Origin: Poronia punctata
Lineage: Eukaryota; Ascomycota; Sordariomycetes; Xylariales; Xylariaceae
Direction: 5' to 3'
DNA length: 64,000 nt
Assembly (NCBI GenBank): GCA_022579005.1
Contig: MU401561.1
Location: 1 to 64,000 of the forward strand
The notes under the pieces were generated by a model, which made no database searches, was not told the DNA's origin, and saw only the letters and a program-made list of their open reading frames with translations. The translations under genes were made by a program, and so were the position numbers. Positions 1-10,177 of this stretch are shown one piece after another (position 1 is the first letter of the stretch; each line of letters starts with the position of its first letter).

Positions 1-420
1 TTTATTTTTTAAGTTAATATATTATTATAGCTATAAAGCTAAAGCTTTTATTTTAAATTTTTTATTTTAATAATAAAATTTTTTTAAGCAAAATAATTTA
101 ATTTTATTAGCTAATATTATTATTACTAAGTTATTATACTATTAAGCTTTAATAATAATAATAAGCAATATTAAACTTTTAATTATTAAAACTAGCAAAA
201 TAGCTAAATTATATATTTTAATTAATATATGCATAAAAAAGTAAAACTTTTTTTTTTTACAAAATCTGCACATACTAAATAAATAAAAAAAAACCTTTTA
301 TAAAAAGACCTTTTCCTTTATAATAGTCCTTATTATAGCCGTATAATTTTTACTATATAAGCATTACATTAATTCCTATTATCTTATAACCTATTAGATC
401 TAACATAGTCTATTTCCTAC
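1..420. repeat. AT-rich RIP-degraded block at left edge
   Basis: The first 420 bases are almost entirely A and T, with stops in every frame and TA-rich runs resembling the interior of the retroelement at 11.7-18.7 kb. Composition returns to normal around 420-480. This is what repeat-induced point mutation leaves of a transposon in ascomycetes. The element itself cannot be identified because it continues beyond the window and no LTR or coding motif is readable. Confidence 0.6.
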
Positions 421-768
421 ACTTTTGTCTTTCTAATCTATCGTATTAGATTAGTACACTATAAGACACGGATATCCCCTAGGCCGTGATAAAAAAGGAA
501 AGCGGCGAGGCAATCCTCCTCGGCTTGATAGTTTACTAATTATTCACCCTTTCAAGTACCTTTTGAGGTAGAACGAGGCCCCTTGGACACAAAATCTTAC
601 GTCCAGGTAAGGCGATCTCTCCCTCCGATCACGCGATCTATCGATTCAGACCTCTTATGCTGAGCGTAGTGAGAAATGACATCGAGTACGGGTGTTAAGG
701 TCTTTGATTAGAGTAACTATGAAAAGAACATAGAAGAGGAATATAAAATAAACCTGTCTCAAGCATAA
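421..768. other. Intergenic, 3' flank of the rhodopsin-like pseudogene
   Basis: This is a transition from AT-rich to ordinary composition. I see no gene or repeat here; it probably includes the 3' flank of the minus-strand gene that ends at 769. Confidence 0.4.
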
Positions 769-2456
769 TCACCGAGCCACGTGGCCATGTGATATCATTA
801 CTTCCGGCCCACTGTTAACGTAATATGGGTCGTAGCCGTGCAGAGGTCCACTGATGTTATACTGAGGATACTGTCCCGTGTTTGCAAAATACCCCTGCCC
901 CGGCATCGGCTGGCCATAGCCCATCTCTTCATCGATTTGGATCTGCGTCGTGCGAAGAATGGCCCGGTGAGGGGTGGGTATGGGTTGTGCCTGCCAACTC
1001 ATCTGCTCGGAAACAGGCATGGAACCGACGTTTTCTTGGTAACCGCTTCTGAAGGAAGGGTCAGTTGGTAATAACCCCTTTCCACTTGTTGCGGTGGTGG
1101 AACGCGAACGAGCTAGGCGCGAGAAAGGGGCGGAGAAGCAGCGGAAGGGGCTTTTTTTGCCTTTGAAGGCAACTGGGAGGAGAGGTATACAGTATACAAG
1201 AATCCCGGCTACAATCTCGCCGTCTGTTGTTATGGAGAGGCCTCCGATCGAGTAGAGTCTGTCGGGTAAGAGGTAGACGGCCGACGCAGAGATGCGGTAC
1301 CCAGAGGCGGCACAGGCACTATTGAAGAGAATATATTTTGTTAACTTCTCCTGTACGGGTAGTTTGACAACAGGGGGGGAGGGGGGGTGTAACTAGAATA
1401 AGTACATACCCAAGGCCTATAGTAAATATAAGTGCTATTCCCATCTTCTGCCTCATACTCATATGTAGACGCCATATTATCCCGTGTGGTAAAATCAATA
1501 TGAGGACATCGGATACGAATCCGACAGGGGCCGTTACAAGGTCGAGAGTACCCTTGTCTTTGCAATGTCCTCGAAGTGTCTTATCCCAGAACTTTGCAAA
1601 CGGGTGACAGGCATTGGTACCTATTATCACGATAGTGATGTAGAAGATAACGTTTGCCCACATGAGAGCTTGGCACAGCCACTTCTCAAGTTTGTTAGTA
1701 TCTCGCCGTTACTGTTTTATCGTCGCGATGCGCAATTTGTCCCGCCGAGCAGGAAAATATCGAGCTGGACAAGACGTGACCACGGTAGAGCGAATCTACT
1801 AACAAAGAAGGTGTTTCTTGTTCTCCGTGGGAGGAATATCCGCATCCACTAAGAATAATGGCGACCTTGATAAACATGATACTGAAGGCATAAAACTCGG
1901 ATCCAAAAGAGTAAAACTGTTATTCCGTAAGAACCTCGCAGCCGCATTCGAAAGTAGTGTAACACTAACCCATTGGTGAGTAGTAAGGTCTTTGACGCGG
2001 ACGTCCCACTGATGGATAAATAGACCACCATCTGTGATCAGTCCAAAGACAGTGTACGCTTTTGCCACGTATAGTCCCTATCTAATTATTAGCATGCCAG
2101 TATTCCCGGTTGGGTCAACTTGTTAAAAAGGGTTATTCGCACATAGGCTGCAAGTGCAATATCTAAACGGTATTTATTAGAATAGTGGTCGATTTGTGTT
2201 CTTGTACAGGTAGATACTTACAGTCCTCGAAGTAAACCTTCCGAACAATGAACTTGGCGTAAACTGCTAAGGCGAAGGCGGTTGTGCCGATCGTCAGGAG
2301 GAGAGAGGCAACCACATAGGATATGACATTGCCATTGGGGGGATTGTCAAAGTTCGAGTGAACTCCAGGTGGTGGCTGAAGGGCCGGACTATTCAAAATA
2401 GCCTCTTGCGCGGCCTGTGGAAGCAGGTACAGATTATCTAGGGGCGCCGCAGACAT
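769..2456 (-). pseudogene. Fung_rhodopsin-type integral membrane protein, probably decayed paralogue
   Basis: A multi-exon gene for a seven-helix membrane protein of the Fung_rhodopsin/PTH11-like group common in plant-associated ascomycetes. Exon 1 is 2456-2222 (PALQPPPGVHSNFDNPP, first helix, then a donor after the FED codons). Later blocks read FIHQWDVRVKDL (near 2030), SEFYAFSIMFIKVAIIL (near 1880), HPFAKFWDKTLRGHC and WRLHMSMRQKMGIA (1690-1420), and a last exon 1318-769 (SACAASGYR to the C-terminus HGHVAR). Against the paralogue at 4397-5910 the exon order and phases match, but one base is missing near 1850, where AIILxWMRIF continues only in another frame, and the acceptor before the HQWDV exon is not evident. 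I therefore call it a pseudogene. A sequencing error or an unusual splice could rescue it. Confidence 0.7.
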
Positions 2457-4396
2457 CAGGTTGAAAATGGTGAAAAGACGAGAAAACACTTGACCGATGA
2501 ATCACACCAGAGGAGTGGACGGTAGTTACGGGGTGATATATCGGATCTCAATTGTCCAAGTCACCATTTTGCCGCCAGAAGTGTACGCGTGGGCTATCAT
2601 GAGACGGACAAGACAGTCTACAAAGATCACTAGCGGTCTCGTCACCAACAGCACCCTACCCGCATCCTTTACCTACTATCCCAAACCGACAGAGGACTTT
2701 TGGTGAGAAGGCTGCGGGAAGCCTGCACATCAAGGTAGTAGATCATACATTGATATAACAGCCACTTTATGACTTGGGTGTTACTCAGTTCACCTGATTG
2801 GCCTGTGCCGCCTGTAGTTGGGAGCTTACATGCCCATGCAGATGCTAAATGAGCCCCCAAGATTTGACAGGTGCGTATAAGGATAGAATTATGCGTCCTG
2901 CAATAAAAAGACAAGTATCTATGCAACCTGGCCCCCGTCCAATACTGAAGATCCATTCCCAAGGTCAAAAATAAGGGCGTGATGGGCCTGTGTGCCACGG
3001 GCCTACAAGATTCGAAAATACTAATGTGTACATCTTGCCGCATGATATCCTTGATCCTAGAAGCAAACAGACGATATATGGTGGAGTGAAGCTCTACGAT
3101 CCACCGTAGTATGGACAGAGAAATGCCGGAGTGGGTGAGCGGGGTTGAGACCCCAACCATGCTCCAAGGACCAAGTTCCAACGAGCCAGTTGTTCGGGAC
3201 CCTAGCAAAACCAACTATTGAACCAACGTAGATAAAAGTTGGTCTACGAGCCCTCCCTGTGAGGTATTGTTGGCGCTAGCTATACATATATAAGGGTTAG
3301 TATGTTCATATCTAGATCTTGGATGTTTGGTCACAAAGCAAATTCCTTGACAGCTAAGGCGCCCTTTTCTTAAATTTCTTTCGTGTCGCCATTCAGAAAT
3401 CCTTCCGCTGCGAGGCCTGGTTCCTCAACCTCGACTCGGGGTTCCATCGAACATAATAAGGAAATCAGCAATATAGCGTGCTGTCAACGTTGGAGACCGT
3501 GCCGCAAGATTTATTGTCCGGTTCCATTCGGCGTTTGAGTTGATAGTTAAGTCATATCGCTCATCAAGCGACTAATGTGAGTTTGACAGGTAAGAGTACT
3601 TTATAATGGTTGCGGAAAAGCAAGTGTCTGTGTACCATTCGATAAATATATGTTGGCCAGTCTATCCGTTACGCAACCATTTGTGCGACAGGATTGCCAG
3701 ATAGGGGGCACGTATTTAGCTTGCGTAGCCTGCCTAGGGTTACATTCTTTCCGTGGGCTAATTGCTTAGGAGCAGATTGGACCATGGGTCCATGCCTGAC
3801 AAAAGTGGAAGGCGGTGCCCTTTGCAACCCCAAAGCAAATAAATATACTTAGCCAACAGCATCACACTGGAAATCCAATGGGAAAGAGGATCCTGTCATC
3901 ACCTACTGCGCCTTCCTACTTAATGGTATACCATGTGCGGGGTGGTTGCACCAGTGCTCACAACAACTTTTTACGCGTGTTCTTATTTGGCCCGAGAATT
4001 TAACACGTCCTCACTATTGCACAAGTTGGATCATGCCTTAATTATACTTACTACAGAGAGTTCAAGTTTTGCAACTGCTATGTAAAGACTTACACATTCT
4101 GGATGATATCTGCCCCATGAAAATACTCAATCGATCTGCGTGACCCCCAACCCGGGATCATTATGCGCAGCAAGAGTTGTATAGCCTCAGTGTCCAGGTC
4201 CAAGGACAGGGTAGTATGACGGCGCCTATCTTGTTACCCAATGATATGCATGCTGTAATGCAGTATCCGTATTCTGGGTTCTGCAGTTGGAGACCGAGTA
4301 AGTACGTGTATATAAGTAGCTACCATGTTACTATCATAACCGCCCACCCCGATATCACAGTTGCAAGTTGGTCATGATCAACGCCGGGATTCACAC
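2457..4396. other. Shared upstream region of the divergent rhodopsin-like pair
   Basis: This 1.9-kb interval lies between two head-to-head paralogues and should contain both promoters. It carries a 181-codon minus-strand reading frame (2669-3214) that I do not recognise and do not support as a gene: no family motif, no signal peptide and no convincing splice extension. Confidence 0.5.
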
Positions 4397-5910
4397 ATGT
4401 CTTTAGATCAGTTCTATCTCTACCCAACAGACAAGCAGGAAGCCATTCTTAATGGCCCTGCCCTTCCGCCACCGGCCGGCCTAGTATCCAACTTTGATAA
4501 CCCACCCAATCAGAATGTTCTAGCCTTTGTAATTATTACCATTCTGCTCTTCATCGCTACATCGACAGTTATACTAGCGGTTTATGCCAAGGTATTCTTC
4601 ATAAGAAAAATTTACTTTGAGGATTGTGAGAGACCCCATACAGATGATGAAGACAAGATCCCGTATACCTGGCTAACCAGCATTTACCTCTCACTAGACC
4701 TTATTTCTCTCGGCTATGTGAGCCTTCCGCGTTTCCGTTCATAATAAGACCTGAAGGCTAACTACGGTGTAGGTAATGTACCTAGCCAAGGTGGGCTACA
4801 CTTATAGCATGATCACAGGTGTAGGGATCTTTGTCCACCAGTGGGATGTTCGTGTGCGAGACCTAGCTGGGCTGTTGTATGTAAGATACTCCCGCTTCTA
4901 AAAGACATCATATTGAGCAGAGTCGTCGTTCTGACTAGAAAGGGACAGATTGTCCACATCGAGTCAGAATTCTATGCCGTCATCGTCATTTTGTTCAAAA
5001 CTGCTATTCTCTTAGAGTGGGTGCGCATATTTGTCCCTCGAGGCACCCATGGAGTTTTCTATGTGAGCCAATCCCGCAGAAATTATCAGTAATTTCTTGT
5101 GTTTCAGTTTCAAGCTAACATAAATGGTGCCTAGTGGATATGCCATACGGTTATATGGCTCAACCTCGTATTCTACACGGCTATTCTGATAGGCGGCAAC
5201 ATATCATGCAAGCCCTACGCGAAAATCTGGGACAAGACAGTTAGGGGCAGGTGCGACAACAACGACGCATTCGACGTTGCAACAGCTGTATACGGCTTTG
5301 CATCGGACGTCATCATCTTATTACTGCCACACAGGGTCATCTGGAGACTGCAGATGAAAACGAAGAGGAAAATTGGTATAGCCATCATATTCACCATCGG
5401 AATCTGGTACGCCGATCAACTGTCTCCCAAAGCCACTTCTACTAATGACAAACTGATAGCGCGTGTGCCGCCACAGCATATCGATTATACGCATCTCTTC
5501 GTTTCTGGCACTTGGACGACACGGTATACGGTATAGGGGACCTAGCACTCGCTACCGACGCCGAGTTAGTATGCGCGGTTCTAGTGTATCATGTCCCCAT
5601 GCTTCCGAGGGCATTCAAGGACTCGAAAGGGCCCTTCGGATTCCTACTTCCGCTCCTCTCACGGAACAAGGACCCGAGTAATTCCAGTCATAACCAGAAA
5701 GACTCTTTACGCAAGCCAACTTTCCAGCATCAGGATTACTACTACACCCCTGATGGACTTAGTGGGCAGGAGTATAATCCGCAAATGTATCCTGCCATAC
5801 AGCCTGCGCATCCTGGCTGGGTATATTTACCGCAAGCCCGGACTAGGCATCTTGCTATGGACGAGCAACGCGGGGATGAAATGCGGCTGCAGGTGCCCTG
5901 GCATGTTTGA
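4397..5910 (+). CDS. Fung_rhodopsin-type integral membrane protein (PTH11-like receptor group)
   Basis: Five exons give an uninterrupted 386-aa frame: 4397-4625, 4786-4880, 4949-5062, 5135-5406, 5460-5910. The start MSLDQFYLYP is chosen because the paralogue begins at the equivalent place. Landmarks in order are SNFDNPPNQ, helix 1 (about residues 35-60), KIYFED, FVHQWDVRVRDL, FYAVIVILFKTAILLEW, FVPRGTHG, WLNLVFYTAILIGG, KPYAKIWDKTVRG, ASDVIILLLPHRVIW, KRKIGIAIIFTIGI, ACAATAYRLYASLRF, LATDAELVCAVLVY and a hydrophilic Pro/Tyr/Gln-rich tail. This is the standard order for this family of seven-helix plasma-membrane proteins, suspected as sensors but mostly of unknown ligand. Branch-like GCTAAC precedes two acceptors. 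It is probably functional, unlike its neighbour. Confidence 0.8.
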
Positions 5911-7154
5911 AGTCGTGGCGTTAATTAAGAGAACGGTGACAAACCAAGGCTCGTTATCGAACATGCATCTTTTATACATGATTCCCTCGGCAACGTTGGT
6001 ATTATAATGTGCATTATAGACTGTTATACGACTGTTATACGAATGCAAGGGATATCATACCATGTCATGTGGAATGGTGTGACAGCTCTCCTTCAAAGTC
6101 GCCGAATCAAAACGAGCCTCAAGCGAGGACCTAGGTATCTCCATCAAGGGTAAGATTCCTTAACTAGGGGCTTTGTAATTTCTGCCGCATACCAATTTGC
6201 ACGTGGGATTGGCAGTATCCTACTAAAGACTGAGCATCAATCCCCATAGGTTAGGCGAGACACCTGAACGTCTGTTTAAACTACTAATAGGCAAGTCCAG
6301 AACGGCTTACGCCACGAACAAACCTATATAAAAGTGTCTATACCCTCTACACGGTTCTAGATCTCTTGTTCTGAACTGACATATCCGCCAAGTCGATCCG
6401 GTCCTTACGCCACAACACGTGGTCGTGGATATCACACCTTCATTCCCAATACTACTTTCTGACCATCGCGTTATAGGTAGGTAGGTATTTAGGGGCTGAA
6501 AGATTACGATCATATTGTAGCGCGCGCCACAAGTACCTAAAATCTACCAAGTCTACACCATCCCATCCATGGCGCTTGCTAATGGCCATTTTCAGCAAAT
6601 ACACGCGATATGGCTAGTAGGTAAAAAGGGGAATAAGGCTGAAGAAGCTGAATAGTGGTAATTAGGTACTAATTTTTTTTACTCTCTTCTAACCTAGCTT
6701 CTCCCATATTACCTATTAATACATTAAGAGTTTATTTTATACGTATAGAAAGCGCTATTGTTTATTCTCGGCAATCGGCAATCGGCAAGATCATAATATC
6801 CACTAGCTAAGGTACGAGTATAGACAGTCAGTAATCACCTTAGACCTAGACTAGGTACTTACCTAGTGGACATAACACGAGTACGATGTTGAGTAAAGTT
6901 TAGACTATATTAGTTTACCTGCCTAGTTACAAGTAGATCTAGGTACAGGACTCAGGTCCACCAGTGACCACCAGACAGAATAGTTTTAATAGTTGGAGTG
7001 AGATTTTCATGCCGTGCAGCGGCGTGGGGTCCCGTACCTGAATAAGTTCATCTTCTAGTCAAGTTGCTTGCTGGTAATATGAAGTCATACGTTCTTCTAT
7101 ACCCCATTTCATATTTTACCTCGATCATCATTTCTTTTTTTTCTTTTTTCTTTT
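5911..7154. other. Intergenic, no gene seen
   Basis: Non-coding sequence with TAGGTA-rich strings, an AT-rich patch near 6660-6740 and a pyrimidine tract at 7132-7155 that abuts the MITE-like element. One exact TACGAGTA occurs at 6813-6820. No supported gene. Confidence 0.45.
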
Positions 7155-7202
7155 TAGCCCACCTACGTCTACCTTAAAAAATTCCTACATCTAAGAAGTT
7201 CC
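7155..7202 (+). repeat. Left terminal inverted repeat of the MITE-like element
   Basis: This arm begins TAGCCCACCTACGTCTACC and pairs with 7566-7613. Confidence 0.75.
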
Positions 7203-7315
7203 CTACTTAGGTCCTAATAGTCAACGCTAGCATGCAGATCGCAACGCAGCGTCTTTTGCCTAAGTATTCAAAAGAAAAATAACATGACCTGCTATACTGC
7301 CATACCGGCCATAAG

Positions 7316-7400
7316 GTACCTGCCATAAGGTACCTGCCATACCTGCCATACCTGCCATACCTGCCATACCTGCCATACCTGCCATACCTGCCATACCTGC
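7316..7400 (+). repeat. Minisatellite, 9-bp unit TACCTGCCA
   Basis: About eight perfect head-to-tail copies run from 7331 to 7400, preceded by two imperfect units containing ATAAGG. The block lies inside the MITE-like element. Because the unit is a multiple of three, it creates a spurious minus-strand repeat peptide, which is not evidence of a gene. Confidence 0.9.
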
Positions 7401-7565
7401 TCGCCTGCGCCTATACTTTACCTTTATGTTATTTTTAAACATGTATACATACCTGCTTATAGGTACTTCCTATGTTAATCAGAAGTTATTAATCTTAAAG
7501 GTACATGCTAAGGCGCTGTACTATAAAAACATTTAAAGGGAAGGGGCTAACGTGCGCTAAGTAGA

Positions 7566-7613
7566 GGAACTCCTTAGATGTAGGAATTTTTCAAGGTAGA
7601 CGTAGGTGGGCTA
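7566..7613 (-). repeat. Right terminal inverted repeat of the MITE-like element
   Basis: Reverse complement of 7155-7202 with two mismatches. It ends GGTGGGCTA. Confidence 0.75.
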
Positions 7614-8593
7614 TTTCTTTTCATTTCTCCCGAGACCGGCATATGCAACCTATCCCGGTTGTCGGGGGCACAGAAATACCTAACACCCCCCCCCCCCCCC
7701 CCATCGTCATACAAACATTGCTAGTCTAGTCTAGTCTAGTCTAGTCTATTAGGTAATAGTGTCGGCTAAGATATGAGACATACGTGTAGATAAAACACAG
7801 CCGCTTACCTCAGCGAGCTACCTACTGTAGTCTGTCACGTCACTTCCAAAAAAAAAAAAAAAACATGGAAGAGATATTTTGGTGGATTTCGGTTCGACTG
7901 ATTGGTCAATTGGGAGGAATTAGATAACCAAGTACGAGTACGTATAGATATTTAAGTCCCGTCCATCTTGTTTTTTCTTGGCGAGACAGTTCGCTCCGGC
8001 TACACGGCTAGGCCTCACAAACGGGACCCGGTTATCTACTCCAGAATATCAAACCCCCACCGAAAAAGAAAAGGAAGAAATAGAGAAAAAGAAACAAAAA
8101 CAGAGTTGGCATTCAACCCCAATGACGCCAACGGGCTTCACGACTACAGTTGCCCCCGTCGAAATCCCTTTCACATTTAGTACAGGAACAAGAAAAGTAA
8201 TGTAAATGAATGTGAGCGTTCTGTTCACTACTCCCCAAATTGATATATTGAAACACCGACAACGCCTTGCCAAATAGGACCATTTTGGATTAAAATATTA
8301 CGAGACATGTATGTATCTGAAGGCAGCAAGGATGTAAGTGTCCGCGCCAGTGCTTTTTCCTCGCCCGAAAACCCCCCCAAAAGTGGTATGTACCCAAAAA
8401 GAGAGCGGCCAGAATTATGCCGTCCTACGAATCCCCGGTCGAATAGTCGTGAGAAAAGAAAATCATGATACCTTTATCTGCATCTAACAAGACAGCTAGG
8501 TGAAACTGTAGCTTGTGGGTATGGTTTGCCAGAGGAATTGCCTCCGAAGAGAAAGTTTCCTCCCGTTGTGCCCGATTCATGATGCGGATTCGC
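7614..8593. other. Intergenic with simple-sequence tracts
   Basis: Contains a 17-base C run (7686-7702), about five CTAGT copies (7721-7747), a 16-base A run (7848-7863) and one TACGAGTA (7933-7940). Two overlapping short open frames at 7968-8205 have no recognisable motif. The right part is the 3' flank of the wall-protein gene. Confidence 0.5.
7686..7747 (+). repeat. Poly-C tract followed by CTAGT pentanucleotide repeat
   Basis: Seventeen consecutive C residues (7686-7702) are followed 18 bp later by CTAGT repeated about five times (7721-7747). Homopolymer lengths of this kind are prone to assembly error. Confidence 0.85.
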
Positions 8594-10177
8594 TTAGAAA
8601 AGCATGGCAATGAGAGCAGCAACCATCAGAGCGCCGATGGGGCCAACCTTGCTAGCGGAACCAGTCGGAACAGGAACGGCAGAAGTTTGGCTAGGAGTCT
8701 CGGCTCCAGTGGGTGTCTCTACAGGATAGGTGGCGGCGGGATACGATGCGACAGGCGTAGTGCCGACGGCTCCTGTAGGCTTCTCTACCGGGTAAGTGGC
8801 AACGGATTCTGTTGGCTTCTCTGCAGGATAACTGGCGACAGGATATGTGACCAGCGTGGTAGGGACAGTCTCACCAACCGGGTAGGTCGGTGACGATTGC
8901 GGGTAGCCAGGAGCCCCAGCGGGAGATGTTGCCGACTGAGTAGCGGCCGGGTAGGTGCCCGGGTTGTTGACGGGATAGCTAGGGGTGCCTTCAGCTGCGG
9001 GGTAGCTAGGAGTGCCCTCAGGGTAGCTGGGAGCACCGACAGGATAACTGGGAGTGCCAGCAGGGTAGCTAGGGGTGCCTTCAGCTACGGGGTAGCTAGG
9101 AGTGCCCTCAGGGTAGCTGGGAGTGCCAGCAGGGTAACTGGGAGTGCCAGCAGGGTAGCTAGGGGTGCCTTCAGCTACGGGGTAGCTAGGAGTGCCCTCA
9201 GGGTAGCTGGGAGTACCGACAGGATAGCTAGGGGTTCCCTCAGGGTAGCTGGGAGTGCCGACAGGATAGCTAGGAGTTCCCTCAGGGTAGCTGGGGGTAC
9301 CGGCAGGGTAGCTAGGGGTGCCGACAGGATAGCTAGGGGTGCCGACAGGATAGCTGGGAGTTCCCTCAGGGCAGCTGGGGGTGCCTTCAGGGCAGCTAGG
9401 AGTGTCTACGGGATAGCTAGGAGTTCCCTCAGGGTAGCTAGGAGTGTTGACGGGATACTTGGTGGTATCAGCAGGATAGCCAGGGGTATCGACTGGGTAG
9501 CTAGGCTTATCTACCGGGTATTCGGGTGTCTTGACTGGATAGCCCGGAGTGCCGACAGGGTAAGTCGTTGAGTTGACAGCAGGGGTGTAGACCGGATACT
9601 TGGGGTAATCGACAGGATACTTGGGGGTATCGACGGGATACTTAGGGGTATCGACAGGATACTCAGGAGTATCGACAGGGTACTCGGGAGTATCGACAGG
9701 ATACTCAGGAGTATCAACCGGGTAGCCAGGAGTCTCGGTAGGATATCCACCGGTTGGAGCTGCAGGATAGGAAGTAGGCGTGCCAGCAGGATAGCCGGGG
9801 GTATTAACAGGGTAGCTAGGTGTGTCGACAGGGTAGCTAGGTGTGTCGACAGGATACTTGGGGGTATCAACGGGATATTTAGGAGTCTCAGCAGGATAGC
9901 CACCGGTTGAAGCTGGGTAGCCGGTAGGGGCGGTGGCGGGATAAGTAGGAGGGTTGAAAATGTAACCACCAGTTGAGGTTGCAGGGTAAGAGGCAGGCGG
10001 AGCTACGGAGTAACCGGTAGGGGCGCCCACGGGATAACTAGGAGTAGTGGTCGGAGTGTCCACAGGATATGCGGGTGTATCGACGGGATACCCAGGAGTA
10101 TCAACAGGATATCCGTTGGCGGCAGCCTGGTCAGCCATGGCCAAACCGGCTACAGCGAGCACTTGTGTGACCTTCAT
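8594..10177 (-). CDS. GPI-anchored cell-wall protein with YPV[D/G]TP tandem repeats
   Basis: Intronless, 527 aa. An N-terminal secretion signal (about residues 1-21, hydrophobic core LAVAGLAMA) is followed by dozens of short repeats of the form [S/G/K/E]YP[V/A/E][D/G/E]TP, mostly 7 residues (21 bp). The membrane-distal half favours YPVDTP and the C-terminal half YPVGTPS/YPEGTPS, then comes a Ser/Thr/Pro spacer and a C-terminal ASKVGPIGALMVAALIAML tail typical of a GPI-attachment signal. Such proteins are cross-linked into the fungal wall and act in adhesion or surface properties; the exact role here is unknown. High Pro/Thr/Ser content suggests heavy O-glycosylation. The repeats also keep frames open on the opposite strand, which are shadows. 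Repeat number is likely polymorphic between strains. Confidence 0.88.
   Translation of the reverse strand: MKVTQVLAVAGLAMADQAAANGYPVDTPGYPVDTPAYPVDTPTTTPSYPVGAPTGYSVAPPASYPATSTGGYIFNPPTYPATAPTGYPASTGGYPAETPKYPVDTPKYPVDTPSYPVDTPSYPVNTPGYPAGTPTSYPAAPTGGYPTETPGYPVDTPEYPVDTPEYPVDTPEYPVDTPKYPVDTPKYPVDYPKYPVYTPAVNSTTYPVGTPGYPVKTPEYPVDKPSYPVDTPGYPADTTKYPVNTPSYPEGTPSYPVDTPSCPEGTPSCPEGTPSYPVGTPSYPVGTPSYPAGTPSYPEGTPSYPVGTPSYPEGTPSYPVGTPSYPEGTPSYPVAEGTPSYPAGTPSYPAGTPSYPEGTPSYPVAEGTPSYPAGTPSYPVGAPSYPEGTPSYPAAEGTPSYPVNNPGTYPAATQSATSPAGAPGYPQSSPTYPVGETVPTTLVTYPVASYPAEKPTESVATYPVEKPTGAVGTTPVASYPAATYPVETPTGAETPSQTSAVPVPTGSASKVGPIGALMVAALIAMLF

Larger units (their letters stand above)
7155..7613. mobile_element. 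MITE-like element with 48-bp terminal inverted repeats
   Basis: Bases 7155-7202 and 7566-7613 are reverse complements over 48 bp with two mismatches. At both mismatches the left arm has A where the complement of the right arm has G, which fits RIP-type transitions. The arms begin and end TAGCCCACC / GGTGGGCTA, so the flanking TA could be the target duplication used by Tc1/mariner elements. The roughly 360-bp interior has no transposase and contains a 9-bp minisatellite. This points to a non-autonomous element of about 459 bp. No second copy is visible in this window. Confidence 0.7.

Noticed and set aside
2669..3214. 181-codon minus-strand open frame between the two rhodopsin-like genes
   Set aside because: No recognisable motif, signal or domain, it lies in the shared upstream region of two real genes, and nothing suggests exon structure.
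7260..7442. Minus-strand peptide with repeated Met-Ala-Gly
   Set aside because: Translation of the 9-bp minisatellite inside the MITE-like element; not a gene.
8897..9571. 224-codon plus-strand frame rich in Arg/Ala repeats
   Set aside because: It is antisense to the GPI-anchored protein and open only because the 21-bp repeat unit keeps all frames periodic.
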